A DNA stretch of 36,026 bases from Gemmatimonadota bacterium (GTDB lineage: Bacteria; Gemmatimonadota; Gemmatimonadetes; Gemmatimonadales; Gemmatimonadaceae): the NCBI GenBank assembly GCA_025362095.1, contig JANYIJ010000016.1:1-36026 (forward strand). Direction: 5' to 3'. Position numbers and translations under genes: made by a program. Below are positions 8,841 through 16,372 of this stretch, in pieces. The notes under the pieces were generated by a model. It was not told the DNA's origin and did no database searches. It worked only from the letters and a program-made list of their open reading frames with translations. Position 1 is the first letter of the stretch, and every line of letters begins with the position of its first letter.

Positions 8841-8880
8841 GTCAGAGATTCTGCTGGCGGGGAATCGGGGGTTCCCTGAC
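8841..8880. promoter_or_regulatory. imperfect inverted repeat with a TTnCCTGAC half-site
   Basis: GTCAGAGAT (8841-8849) faces TTCCCTGAC (8872-8880) in the divergent region between the universal stress protein and the membrane protein at 8907. The right half matches the sites at 6813-6873. This may be a shared operator; it may also be chance, as the motif is short. Confidence 0.3.
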
Positions 8881-8906
8881 TGCGTACGGCCTACGAACTT
8901 CAGCGC

Positions 8907-9452
8907 ATGATCGCTGGACACGTGGGAATTGCCGCTGGCGCCCGCGCACTCGACCGTCGCGAGGCAGATCTGCGCGCGCCGCTGCTCTGGCTGCTGGCGG
9001 CGTCGGCCGCCCCCGACGTGCTCGACGCCGCGTTCGCGCTGGGCCAATACTGCAATCCTGCGGGCGCTTTTTCGCACTCACTGCCGGCCGCCGGAATTCT
9101 CGCGGCCATCGTGGGGGTCGCCGCGTTTCTCCACACACGAAGTGCCGCCACGGCGCTGCTCGTCGCGGCGCTGGTGATGCTGCACCTGCCGCCGGACTAC
9201 GTCACCGGCCGCAAGGCGCTCTGGTCGGGCGGGCCGGTGATCGGACTGTACATCTACCGTTGGGGCTGGCTCGACTTTCTCGTCGAGCTTCCGATCGTGG
9301 TTGCCGGCTGGTGGATGCTGCGCCGCACGAAGTACACGCCACGATGGGCGGTGTCGGGGCTGATGCTTGTCGCCCTGCTCACCGTGCAGGCTGCGTTCGA
9401 TATCTCCAGCCAGGTGAATGGAACTCGCGCACCCCGGAGCTGCACGCGGTGA
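8907..9452 (+). CDS. small integral membrane protein, DUF457/YdjM-like
   Basis: A 181-residue protein with about five hydrophobic segments. The pattern APDVLDAAF followed by FSHSLPAA recalls the LPDxD and THS motifs of the YdjM/DUF457 family (putative membrane metal-dependent hydrolases). The first Met-led segment (GHVGIAAGARAL) also fits that family. The match is from memory of the motif layout, so moderate. It is monocistronic, divergent from the universal stress protein and tail to tail with the next gene, 12 nt apart. Confidence 0.7.
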   Translation: MIAGHVGIAAGARALDRREADLRAPLLWLLAASAAPDVLDAAFALGQYCNPAGAFSHSLPAAGILAAIVGVAAFLHTRSAATALLVAALVMLHLPPDYVTGRKALWSGGPVIGLYIYRWGWLDFLVELPIVVAGWWMLRRTKYTPRWAVSGLMLVALLTVQAAFDISSQVNGTRAPRSCTR

Positions 9453-9464
9453 ACCGGAGCGCGA

Positions 9465-10286
9465 TCAGGGTTTTTTAAGCGTCATCCTGGAGACAGTCCA
9501 CACCACGACCGCGCCGCAAAAATCATTTCCGAGCAGCTGCTGGTATTCGGCGGGAATTTCCGGCGCGTGCGCGTACGTCTCGATCGCGTAGAGTTCGGAG
9601 ATGCTGATGTAATTGTCGAACGTTTCGCCGTCCTGCAGTTTCACGGGCGATCCGTTCACGATGATGTTCATGGCGCAGTCGCCGCCGTACGCGGTCTTGC
9701 CCATCACGATTGCGCCGCCGGCGCCACCGCGGCCGCGGGCGGTCTGCCCATGCTTCACGCTCACGCCAACCACGCTCTGGAGGAATGTCGAAGCCAGCGG
9801 CACGGCCTTGCGGCGTTTGTCGATCTCCTCCGGAGTGACCATGTGGCCCCAGCCTGCGCGCATGCGCTGATAGAAGCCGGTGGTCGCAAGCTGAGGATGA
9901 GTCGCCTCTGCGTTGGCATCGACCTCGATCGTCGAGAGCATTTGCGCGGCGGGAAGCAACTTGACGCCGATGCTCACCGTCGAATCGGCGGGAAGCCGGA
10001 GCTGAAATTCGATTCCAGTAAAGCCGATTCGTTTTACGCGAATCGTGATCGGGCCTGCGGGGAGTTCGGCGAATCGGAAAAAACCCGAGTCATCAGAAAT
10101 CACGGCTTTCGGCGGATCGTCCGTCTCGACGATCGCGGCGCGAATGGGACGCCCCGCCGTGTCGACGACCTGTCCCTGAAAATGCGCTGGCTTCGCGGGC
10201 GCCGGTCCGGTTGACGACGCCGGCGCCACCTGCGCCACGAGTGGAGCAGCGAAGACAGCAGAAGCGACGAGGATCCTGAGCAGCAT
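9465..10286 (-). CDS. exported protein with carboxypeptidase-regulatory-like and plug-like domains
   Basis: A 273-residue secreted protein. After the signal peptide (ending APLVAQ), residues of about 35-115 form a CarboxypepD_reg-like beta-sandwich (FQGQVVDTAGRPI, SDDSGFFRFAELPAG, IRVKRIGF). The second half (about 125-265) resembles the plug region of TonB-dependent receptors: a conserved segment from MVTPEEIDKR, then a cysteine pair in GGDCAMN and NDFCGAVV, and an IPAEYQQL segment. There is no beta-barrel, so it cannot be a transporter by itself. Such truncated receptor-like proteins are common in Gemmatimonadota in my memory; their role is not known. It may follow the M16-fold gene in a transcript, 225 nt apart. 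Confidence 0.75.
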   Translation of the reverse strand: MLLRILVASAVFAAPLVAQVAPASSTGPAPAKPAHFQGQVVDTAGRPIRAAIVETDDPPKAVISDDSGFFRFAELPAGPITIRVKRIGFTGIEFQLRLPADSTVSIGVKLLPAAQMLSTIEVDANAEATHPQLATTGFYQRMRAGWGHMVTPEEIDKRRKAVPLASTFLQSVVGVSVKHGQTARGRGGAGGAIVMGKTAYGGDCAMNIIVNGSPVKLQDGETFDNYISISELYAIETYAHAPEIPAEYQQLLGNDFCGAVVVWTVSRMTLKKP

Positions 10287-10354
10287 TCTTTAGTTTGGGA
10301 TGGCACGTTCGGAGCGGCAAGTACAAGCCCATACTTCGCCGCTCCTCCCAACCG

Positions 10355-10511
10355 TCACGGCTTCGGCTTCCTGACCGTGTCGGCGTTGATAACTCTTAGA
10401 TCGACGTACTCGCCTGTTGGTTCCTTGCTGGCCTTCACGCTGCGAGGAATCCGCTCGCCCAGCGCAGGTCCGAGCGACTCGCGAATGGAGGTGCTCGCTA
10501 GAGCCCGAACC
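10355..10511 (-). other. short reading frame, possible gene remnant
   Basis: The 225-nt gap between the M16-fold gene and the plug-like gene contains an open stretch ending with a stop at 10355-10357. It reads like ordinary protein in its last 45 codons (for example ALGERIPRSV and PTGEYVDLRVINADTVRK). It has no good start codon of its own beyond a GTG and overlaps the M16 gene upstream in another frame. It could be a small gene, a 3' relic, or a frameshifted extension of the M16 gene. The rest of the gap shows no hairpin or clear promoter. Confidence 0.25.
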
Positions 10512-11840
10512 TCAGGGCAGTATAGGCCGCAGCTTTTGGAGCTGGGGTTCGATCGCCGCGCGATCGCCGACGATCGAGATGGCCATTTTTCGCGGATCGA
10601 GGTAGGCAGCGATCGCGCTTCGCACGTCTTCACGCGATACATCCTTGATGTTCTTCACGTAGCTCGCGCGCCAGCCGTCGCCGAGCGAGTGTTCGTCCAT
10701 GAACTCCATGAGGTCGACCATGCCGTCGCGTGAGCTGTTCTGCGCGTCGAATCTGGCGATGAGCAGATTGCGCGCTCGGGTGACGTGCCGCTCCTGCGGC
10801 GCTACGCGCGAGAGTTCTTCAAGTTGGTGGAAGAGCGCCTCGATCGCCGATCCTGTGTTCGCAGTTCGCACGTTGAGTTCGGCCACCCAGTAAGTCGCAG
10901 AGCGCCGTTTCCAGATCGTGGAGATCGAGTGCGGCGGAGTGCCTTCGAGATGCGCGATCTCCCCGGAGACGCGCGAACTGTCGTCGCCCGACAGGAGCAG
11001 ATCGGCGACTTCGAGTTTGGCGAATTCCCGGTCCGCCGGATCGATCACGGGGAGGCCGATCCAGACGACGCTGCGCTCGGCGCCGGGCTGATCGAGCGTG
11101 ACGAGCTCGTGGTTCGTCACGGGCCGAACGGTGCGCGGCTTAGCCGGAAGGCCGACGGTCCAGTCGCTGTAGATTTCGCGAACTTCCTTCTCGATCTGGG
11201 CGTCGTCGAATACGCCGCTGACGTAGAGGTGCGAGCGAGACGCGGCGTAGTTGTCGTCGTACACGTTGCGGACGTGACCGAGCTGGAGCAAGCCGAGCGT
11301 ACCTGCATACGCGAACGGATGACCGAATGGACCGTTGGGGAAAATGATTGCGCGCCACTGCTGCTTGGCGAGCTCGGCCGGGTTGTGCAGGGTGGTGTCG
11401 AGCGCGCTGAGCGCGTGGCGGCGGACGCGACCGAAACTCGCCGTGTCGAGCAGGGGATGGCGCACGAGATCGGCGACGAGCGACAGGAGGTGCGGCAGGT
11501 TCTGCGATTCGACGTCGGCGCTCACGCTCGTCGTCATGGCGCCCGAGCGCACGTCGATCTTGGTGCCGAGCGCGGAGGATTCGGTCGCGATCTGCCTGGC
11601 GGAACGGGAAACGCTGCCCTGTAGCAGCATGTCGGCGGTGAGCGCCGCGAGACCGGGACCGAACGAGGGTTCATCGACTTCGCCGGTCTGGAGCACGAGC
11701 GCCACGGTCGCGCGCTTTGCGGTGCCGACATGGATGAGCGTCGTCCGCAGGCCGTTCTTGGTGGTGAACGAGCGGATGGACTGACCTTCGGCGCTCGCAG
11801 AGAGAAGCGCCGCGAGCAGTGCAGCGATGGGGAGCTTCAT
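10512..11840 (-). CDS. M16 (insulinase-type) peptidase homolog lacking the HxxEH zinc motif
   Basis: A 442-residue exported protein with a signal peptide (cleavage near ASAEGQ) and the two-domain M16 fold. Family features include TKNGLRTTLIHVG at the start, GPGLAALTADMLLQGS where the active enzymes carry HxxEH, then the second lobe with LDQPGAERSVVWIGLP and the late Arg/Tyr region near RDGMVDLMEFMDEH. The zinc site is replaced by GLAALTADM, so it should be catalytically dead. In bacteria such forms usually pair with an active M16 subunit encoded next door; none is present here, so the partner may be elsewhere. It is divergent from the methyltransferase, with start codons about 70 nt apart. 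Confidence 0.85.
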   Translation of the reverse strand: MKLPIAALLAALLSASAEGQSIRSFTTKNGLRTTLIHVGTAKRATVALVLQTGEVDEPSFGPGLAALTADMLLQGSVSRSARQIATESSALGTKIDVRSGAMTTSVSADVESQNLPHLLSLVADLVRHPLLDTASFGRVRRHALSALDTTLHNPAELAKQQWRAIIFPNGPFGHPFAYAGTLGLLQLGHVRNVYDDNYAASRSHLYVSGVFDDAQIEKEVREIYSDWTVGLPAKPRTVRPVTNHELVTLDQPGAERSVVWIGLPVIDPADREFAKLEVADLLLSGDDSSRVSGEIAHLEGTPPHSISTIWKRRSATYWVAELNVRTANTGSAIEALFHQLEELSRVAPQERHVTRARNLLIARFDAQNSSRDGMVDLMEFMDEHSLGDGWRASYVKNIKDVSREDVRSAIAAYLDPRKMAISIVGDRAAIEPQLQKLRPILP

Positions 11841-11846
11841 CCCTGC

Positions 11847-11852
11847 AAGGTA
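11847..11852 (-). promoter_or_regulatory. putative -10 box (TACCTT) of the M16-fold gene
   Basis: TACCTT on the minus strand ends 6 nt before the ATG at 11840, a spacing expected for a leaderless message. GCAGGG directly before the ATG is too close to act as a Shine-Dalgarno sequence. No good -35 box. Confidence 0.4.
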
Positions 11853-11898
11853 CGCCGCGGTGCGCGATACGACTGGCGAAGAGTGTGAGTAAGATCAC

Positions 11899-11904
11899 TA
11901 TCTT
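11899..11904 (+). promoter_or_regulatory. putative -10 box (TATCTT) of the DNA methyltransferase
   Basis: TATCTT ends 6 nt before the GTG at 11911. There is an in-frame TAA just upstream, so the GTG is the first possible start, and no Shine-Dalgarno sequence precedes it. This fits leaderless transcription. Confidence 0.42.
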
Positions 11905-11910
11905 CATCTC

Positions 11911-12738
11911 GTGATCACCGTGCATCAGGGCGACAATCTGCGTGTGCTCGCTGCAATTCCGGCCGGCGCGTACGACTTGGTCTATATCGATCCGCCGTTC
12001 AACACGGGGCGAACGCAGCAGCGCACGCGGTTGAGCACCACACGAAACGCAGATGGCGATCGCACGGGATTCGGCGGAAAGCGTTACGCGTCGACCAAGC
12101 TCGGCAGCGAGCGATTCGCCGATTCGTTCGACGACTACATCGCGTTCCTCGAGCCGCGGCTGATCGAGGCGAAGCGCGTGCTGTCCGCCGCCGGGAGCCT
12201 CTTCGTGCATCTCGACGCGCGCGAAGTGCACTATGTAAAGGTGTTGCTGGATGAAATGTTTGGCCGGGCCTCATTCATGAACGAAATCATTTGGGCGTAC
12301 GACTACGGCGGCCGCAGCAAAACCAAGTGGGCGCAAAAACACGACACCATTCTTTGGTATGTGAAGGATCCAGCGCACTACACATTCCGGCAGTCGGAGT
12401 CGGACCGTTTGCCGTACATGGCGCCGGGCCTCGTCACGCCTGAGAAGCGCGCTCGCGGCAAGCTGCCGACGGATACATGGTGGAATACGATCGTGAGCCC
12501 GACCGGGAAGGAGAAGACGGGCTACCCGACGCAGAAACCGCTCGCCATTCTCGAACGGATTGTGAAGGTGCATTCGAAGCCGGGGGACAAGCTGCTCGAT
12601 TTCTTCGCCGGGAGCGGATCGTTCGGCGATGCCGCGGATAGGCACGGTCGCGATGTTACGCTCGTAGATTCGAGCGCGGCGGCGATTCGGGTGATGCGCA
12701 AACGGTTCGCGGGGCGCGGCGCGCGATTCGCGAAATAG
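11911..12738 (+). CDS. orphan site-specific DNA methyltransferase (beta class, DPPF type)
   Basis: A 275-residue SAM-dependent amino-methyltransferase. The catalytic motif IV, DPPF (27-30), comes before the SAM-binding motif I, FAGSG (232-236), the order of beta-class enzymes such as CcrM and type III Mod proteins. GYPTQKPLAILERIV in between is the conserved motif X-like segment. DPPF mostly means N6-adenine methylation, though N4-cytosine cannot be excluded. There is no target-recognition domain beyond the core, and no restriction gene beside it, so it is probably a solitary methyltransferase with regulatory or protective function. The start is GTG, probably leaderless. It is convergent with the next gene, 3 nt between stops. 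Confidence 0.92.
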   Translation: MITVHQGDNLRVLAAIPAGAYDLVYIDPPFNTGRTQQRTRLSTTRNADGDRTGFGGKRYASTKLGSERFADSFDDYIAFLEPRLIEAKRVLSAAGSLFVHLDAREVHYVKVLLDEMFGRASFMNEIIWAYDYGGRSKTKWAQKHDTILWYVKDPAHYTFRQSESDRLPYMAPGLVTPEKRARGKLPTDTWWNTIVSPTGKEKTGYPTQKPLAILERIVKVHSKPGDKLLDFFAGSGSFGDAADRHGRDVTLVDSSAAAIRVMRKRFAGRGARFAK

Positions 12739-12741
12739 CCG

Positions 12742-13752
12742 CTACTGATACTGGATGTAGATCGGCCGAGGGTGGAGTCGAAGGATCTCGGCGATCGTGG
12801 TGCGGGGAAGATCATTACGCGGTTTGTAGAACTGTTTCCAGCCCGCGAACTGCACCGGCTCAGCTTTGATCCACTTTCGAAAGGTGTTCTTCTTGAGATC
12901 CGGCGGCCCGAACCCATCCATGTCCATCACGATCTGCACGCGTGGGTCGAGCGCGATTTTTTTCGTGTTCGTGACTCCGTGCTGCGTGAACCGGTGGACG
13001 ACGAGCACCTTGGGCGTCAGCGAGTGCTTCGTCACGAGGTCGGCGAGAAATCCAGAGGCGTAGTTCACATCCGCCGCGTCATAGGTGCCGACTTTCTTCC
13101 CGGGCGGCGTCGCGTCTTTCATCGAGAACTCGGGGTCGATACCGAGATGAAAGTTCGGCCGGCTGAGAAATCCTGCGAGACGCGGCAACTCGTCGCGCAG
13201 ATTCGACTGGCCCACCTGAATATCGAGAAACACCAGCGCATTTCGCTTGGCGGCCAGCGTCGCGACGCGCTCGATGAGCGACGAGTCCATGCGAAGCCGG
13301 TAGCGTCCATCCTTGCCAGGCGCCGCCTGCGCGACTACTGCGATCAGGTGCAGCGCGGGCTGCACCGGTGTTGTGGGATCCGCCTTGGTCCAACCGGCGA
13401 CTTCGGTGTCGAGCTTCCTGAGCATTTCCTCCGGCTCGTACTCGCCGAGGACGCCCATCTTTTTGGACAGGAGATTGCCGTAGAACGCAACGATGCGCTT
13501 GCCGGGAAGAATCGAACCGGGCAGTGGGTCCGGTGTTTTCACCGGCCACATCGCGTCGAGGATCGAGTCTTCACGCGCCTGCGCGATACTGTCGGCGTTC
13601 GGCGGTGGCAGGGTTTTCTTTTTCTTGTGCGCGGTGTCGGGCGCCGCGGTTTTGTGTTTCGGCTTCGGCTTTGGCGCCGCATTGTCGGTGGTCGACTGGG
13701 CGGCGAGCGGCGCCGCTGCGAAAAGCAGGAGGGAGAGCAGAGTCTTCATCAC
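12742..13752 (-). CDS. conserved exported protein of unknown function
   Basis: A 336-residue protein with a signal peptide (LLLFAAAPLAAQ), a low-complexity Lys/Pro/Ala linker (about 22-55) and a folded domain from about 80 on. The domain has alternating beta strands and helices: RIVAFYGNLLSKKMGVLGEY, LHLIAVVAQA, LVFLDIQVGQSN, FHLGIDPEFSM, VLVVHRFT, VQIVMDMDGFG, VQFAGWKQFY. This looks like a TIM-barrel. I recall similar uncharacterised proteins in Actinobacteria with the same FYG...GVLGEY, DVQVG, LDPEF and DMDGFG signatures. The acidic residues at strand ends suggest a glycosidase-like active site, but this is inference. GTG 13752 or ATG 13749 may start it; no good Shine-Dalgarno sequence is close. 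Confidence 0.8.
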   Translation of the reverse strand: MMKTLLSLLLFAAAPLAAQSTTDNAAPKPKPKHKTAAPDTAHKKKKTLPPPNADSIAQAREDSILDAMWPVKTPDPLPGSILPGKRIVAFYGNLLSKKMGVLGEYEPEEMLRKLDTEVAGWTKADPTTPVQPALHLIAVVAQAAPGKDGRYRLRMDSSLIERVATLAAKRNALVFLDIQVGQSNLRDELPRLAGFLSRPNFHLGIDPEFSMKDATPPGKKVGTYDAADVNYASGFLADLVTKHSLTPKVLVVHRFTQHGVTNTKKIALDPRVQIVMDMDGFGPPDLKKNTFRKWIKAEPVQFAGWKQFYKPRNDLPRTTIAEILRLHPRPIYIQYQ

Positions 13753-13797
13753 GCGCGTTGACGATCTTCGGACTCCTCTCGTAACTCAAGCAGTATG

Positions 13798-13994
13798 GAG
13801 AGGGAGTGTAAGTCGGAGGGATGAGTACGAGAGAGTAGCTTGGAGTATAAGTCGGAGTCGGAGTTGAAGTGTGAGTCCGAGTCGTAGTGGGAGAGGGGGG
13901 TCTGAGTTCGCTCCCACTCCGTCTTCAACTCGAACTCCCACTCAGACTCCGAACTACTTTCTCGTACTCATCGCTCCGACTTACACTCCCTCTC
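13798..13994. repeat. giant intergenic hairpin, purine-rich left arm
   Basis: The 257-nt gap 13753-14009 is almost filled by one imperfect inverted repeat. The outer arms, 13798-13838 and 13954-13994, are complementary at 39 of 41 positions. Inner parts (13839-13909 against 13910-13953) continue with weaker pairing. The left arm is built from GGAGT/CGGAGT words. It begins 15 nt after the stop of the minus-strand gene at 14010, so it can act as its terminator or 3' stabiliser, but no U-tract follows. Confidence 0.85.
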
Positions 13995-14009
13995 TCACTG
14001 CCGTCATCG

Positions 14010-15746
14010 TCAGGGAGCTATGATGTCGATTCGGTGGTCTGCTCGAACCGTGTATTGTCCCGCCACCGTAATCTCGAGCTGCACGATGTACGATCCCTTC
14101 TTGAGCGTCGAGATATCGAGCTCAATCGCGCGTGGCGACGTGCTCACGCCGCGCGCCGATAGATCCTCCACCGCCACGCTCACCGGCGTGGCCTCGGTCA
14201 CCAGCTTCAGCGCCTTTGCCTGCCGGCGCAAAAAGCCTGATTCCTCCACTTCCTTCACGACCGTCAGCGATACGTTCATCTTCTCGCCGTTTGGATCGGT
14301 GCCGTACGACTCCCAGTAGACGCCGAGTTTTTCGTCGGCGCGCAGGCGCTCGGTGGGCACCGCGTGCGGCGCGGCGTCTTCGACGGTAGCGGGAAAACTG
14401 CCGTACGGCTTGTAGAACAGCAGATCCGAAAGCGTCACCCGCGTGCCCACAGCGAACGGAGGCCGCACGCCGTACCGCGCGCGCGCCACCGCGCGCCGCT
14501 CAGGCGCTGCGACCTCAGCGCTCATGAGCAGCGGGCCCCACGGTGCTTTGGCGATCAGCACGTCGACCGGTTTCGCGTCCTTTACGATCTTCCCGTACGC
14601 GACAGGTTCTGTTCCCGGGGTCACGACGAGCGCCGCGGTGATCTTGGCTCCCGCGAGTTCTGGCATGGTTCGCGAATCGTACGCGAGCACCACAAGCGCG
14701 CTGTCGCCGCGATGAAACACCGCCTTCTGATGTTCGAGCGGCTTCAGCACCGTCGCGTATGCCGGACCGTAGCGACCGATCACGGGCGGCAGCTGCAGCC
14801 GCCAGTTGGCCGAGTCGGAGAGCGACGGTTCGTTGATGACGAATCCTGCAGGGATCATGCGGTAGGCCGGCATCATTTCTTCGCCGGTAATACCGTCGCG
14901 CGACATGGCCCATGCGCGTTCCCATCCGAAACGCAGCATGAGTTCTCTCTCGTCGTCGTCGAAGCCGAACTGGTACTGGCTCGGCCCGTCCTTCAGCAGC
15001 TGCGCCATCGTCATGCGCGAGTACCACTCGGTGCGCGTGTCGTTGCCGGGCATCGAGTAGAGCGTGCGTCCGAGAAACCACACGCGTTCCTCGAACGCGC
15101 GATGCTGCGGATCGCCGCACTGCGAGCGGCGATACTGCTGGCGCGCGTCGTCGTCGATGAGCAGCGACACGTCGTGCCACGCGCACTGGTCACGCGTGAG
15201 CATCTTGCCGATCGCGCTCTCGAACGTCTTCTCCGCGACGGCGTAGTCGCCGAGTTCGTGCTGTGCGAAGCCGATGAGAATCTCGCACCACCATCCGCCC
15301 ACTTTGCAGGCGCGGGCGGCGTCGAGCGCCTCTTTCTGGCGTCCGGCTTCGTCGAGATAGCGCACGCGCTGGCCGGTAATCCAGCGGTCGCCCGGGGTGG
15401 CTTTGTCGAGCGATTCGAGCGTCTCCAGGAAACGATCGCGCGCGTCCGTGATCGTCTTCGGTTCTTTCGGCATCACCGCTTTTTCGTTGTACCAGTAGCA
15501 GAAGCGGCCTACGGTTTCGTCGCAGTTGCCGGGGCGGCCGACGCTCGCGTTCGGCAGGTGCAGACGGCGGTAGTGTTCGAATTCCTGCTGCGCACGGCGC
15601 GCGGCGTCTTCAGATGAACCCGCGGGCGCAGCTGCCGACGCCACATTTCCGGGTTCGCGAAGCACCTGGGCGCGAGCGGGCGCGGCGGCGGCGGCGGCCA
15701 GCGCGACGAAGGTGCAGAGCGTAGTGCGAGAGTTCATGGTCATCAT
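14010..15746 (-). CDS. large exported protein of unknown function with TPR-like region
   Basis: About 578 residues with a signal peptide (CTFVALAAAAAAPARAQ). Residues of about 90-220 look like tetratricopeptide helices (ETLESLDKATPGDRW, QKEALDAARACK, LGDYAVAEKTFESAIGKM) and contain several cysteines. A middle part with FDDDERELMLRFGWERAWA followed by YRMIPAGFVI resembles the RYG...W...P.G pattern of GWxTD-domain proteins, a tentative link. The last 200 residues are beta-rich (VVTPGTEPVAYGK, ELDISTLKKGSYIVQLEITV). Three ATGs (15746, 15743, 15737) precede the signal peptide without a Shine-Dalgarno sequence; TATTAT at 15762-15767 may be the -10 box. It is divergent from dUTPase and its 3' end is followed by the giant hairpin. 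Confidence 0.75.
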   Translation of the reverse strand: MMTMNSRTTLCTFVALAAAAAAPARAQVLREPGNVASAAAPAGSSEDAARRAQQEFEHYRRLHLPNASVGRPGNCDETVGRFCYWYNEKAVMPKEPKTITDARDRFLETLESLDKATPGDRWITGQRVRYLDEAGRQKEALDAARACKVGGWWCEILIGFAQHELGDYAVAEKTFESAIGKMLTRDQCAWHDVSLLIDDDARQQYRRSQCGDPQHRAFEERVWFLGRTLYSMPGNDTRTEWYSRMTMAQLLKDGPSQYQFGFDDDERELMLRFGWERAWAMSRDGITGEEMMPAYRMIPAGFVINEPSLSDSANWRLQLPPVIGRYGPAYATVLKPLEHQKAVFHRGDSALVVLAYDSRTMPELAGAKITAALVVTPGTEPVAYGKIVKDAKPVDVLIAKAPWGPLLMSAEVAAPERRAVARARYGVRPPFAVGTRVTLSDLLFYKPYGSFPATVEDAAPHAVPTERLRADEKLGVYWESYGTDPNGEKMNVSLTVVKEVEESGFLRRQAKALKLVTEATPVSVAVEDLSARGVSTSPRAIELDISTLKKGSYIVQLEITVAGQYTVRADHRIDIIAP

Positions 15747-15832
15747 ATACACATCAGTACGATAATAGAGCCGGGTGCGCCTGCGTACTCCAGCACCACA
15801 ACAGCACCTCTCCACGAGGGCGCCCCGCCGCA

Positions 15833-15838
15833 TATTTT
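15833..15838 (+). promoter_or_regulatory. putative -10 box (TATTTT) of dUTPase
   Basis: TATTTT ends 5 nt before the ATG at 15844 and no Shine-Dalgarno sequence is present; a leaderless start is likely. No good -35 box at usual spacing. Confidence 0.45.
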
Positions 15839-15843
15839 CCTGA

Positions 15844-16365
15844 ATGGCATCCATCGTCTTTGAAGGACTTCATGCGGACGCGCAGGCGCCGCATCGCGGA
15901 ACAGCGGGGAGCGCGGGATACGATCTGGCCGCGTATCTCTCATCGCGCACCGTGCGCATCTGGCGCGACGGCGTGTCGCACGAGCGGCCCTGCATCGAAC
16001 ACAATGGCGCATTCACGCTCACACTGGCCGCTGGCGAGAAGGCGCTGGTGCCGCTCGGCTTCAAGGCACGATTGCCGGAGGGATTCGAAGCGCAGATCCG
16101 CCCGCGCTCGGGGACGAGCGTGAAGACGGATCTCGTCATCGCAAACGCGCCCGGAACGGTTGACGCGGATTACGCCGACGAATGGTGCGTGCCTGTGAAG
16201 AACGGCGGATCTGCGCCGCTCGTGATTACGCACGGCGACCGGATCGCGCAGATGATCGTATCGCGGTTCGAGGCGCTCGAGTTCGGTGCGGGCACGGTGG
16301 CGCGTTCCACCGATCGCGCCGGGGGATTCGGCTCGACGGGCACCGGCATGAGAACGGAGCCGTGA
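15844..16365 (+). CDS. dut: dUTP diphosphatase (dUTPase)
   Basis: A 173-residue trimeric-type dUTPase that hydrolyses dUTP to dUMP and pyrophosphate, keeping uracil out of DNA and supplying dUMP for dTMP synthesis. The motifs are in order: I, GSAGYDLAAY (22-31); II, RPRSGTSVK (86-94); III, GTVDADY with catalytic D107 and Y110; IV, GDRIAQMIV; V, GGFGSTGTG at the C-terminus. The protein is somewhat longer than the 150 or so residues usual for bacteria, because of an insert at about 35-55 (RTVRIWRDGVSHERPC). The following hydrolase gene begins 7 nt after the stop, so they may be co-transcribed. Confidence 0.93.
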   Translation: MASIVFEGLHADAQAPHRGTAGSAGYDLAAYLSSRTVRIWRDGVSHERPCIEHNGAFTLTLAAGEKALVPLGFKARLPEGFEAQIRPRSGTSVKTDLVIANAPGTVDADYADEWCVPVKNGGSAPLVITHGDRIAQMIVSRFEALEFGAGTVARSTDRAGGFGSTGTGMRTEP

Positions 16366-16372
16366 TCTCCGC

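Noticed and set aside
11911-12738. Restriction-modification system
   Set aside because: Neighbours are an M16-fold protein and an exported protein; no endonuclease or specificity gene is present.
14364-15617. Plus-strand open frame of 417 codons opposite the large exported protein
   Set aside because: Arg/His-rich antisense shadow; the minus-strand frame has a signal peptide and domain-like segments.
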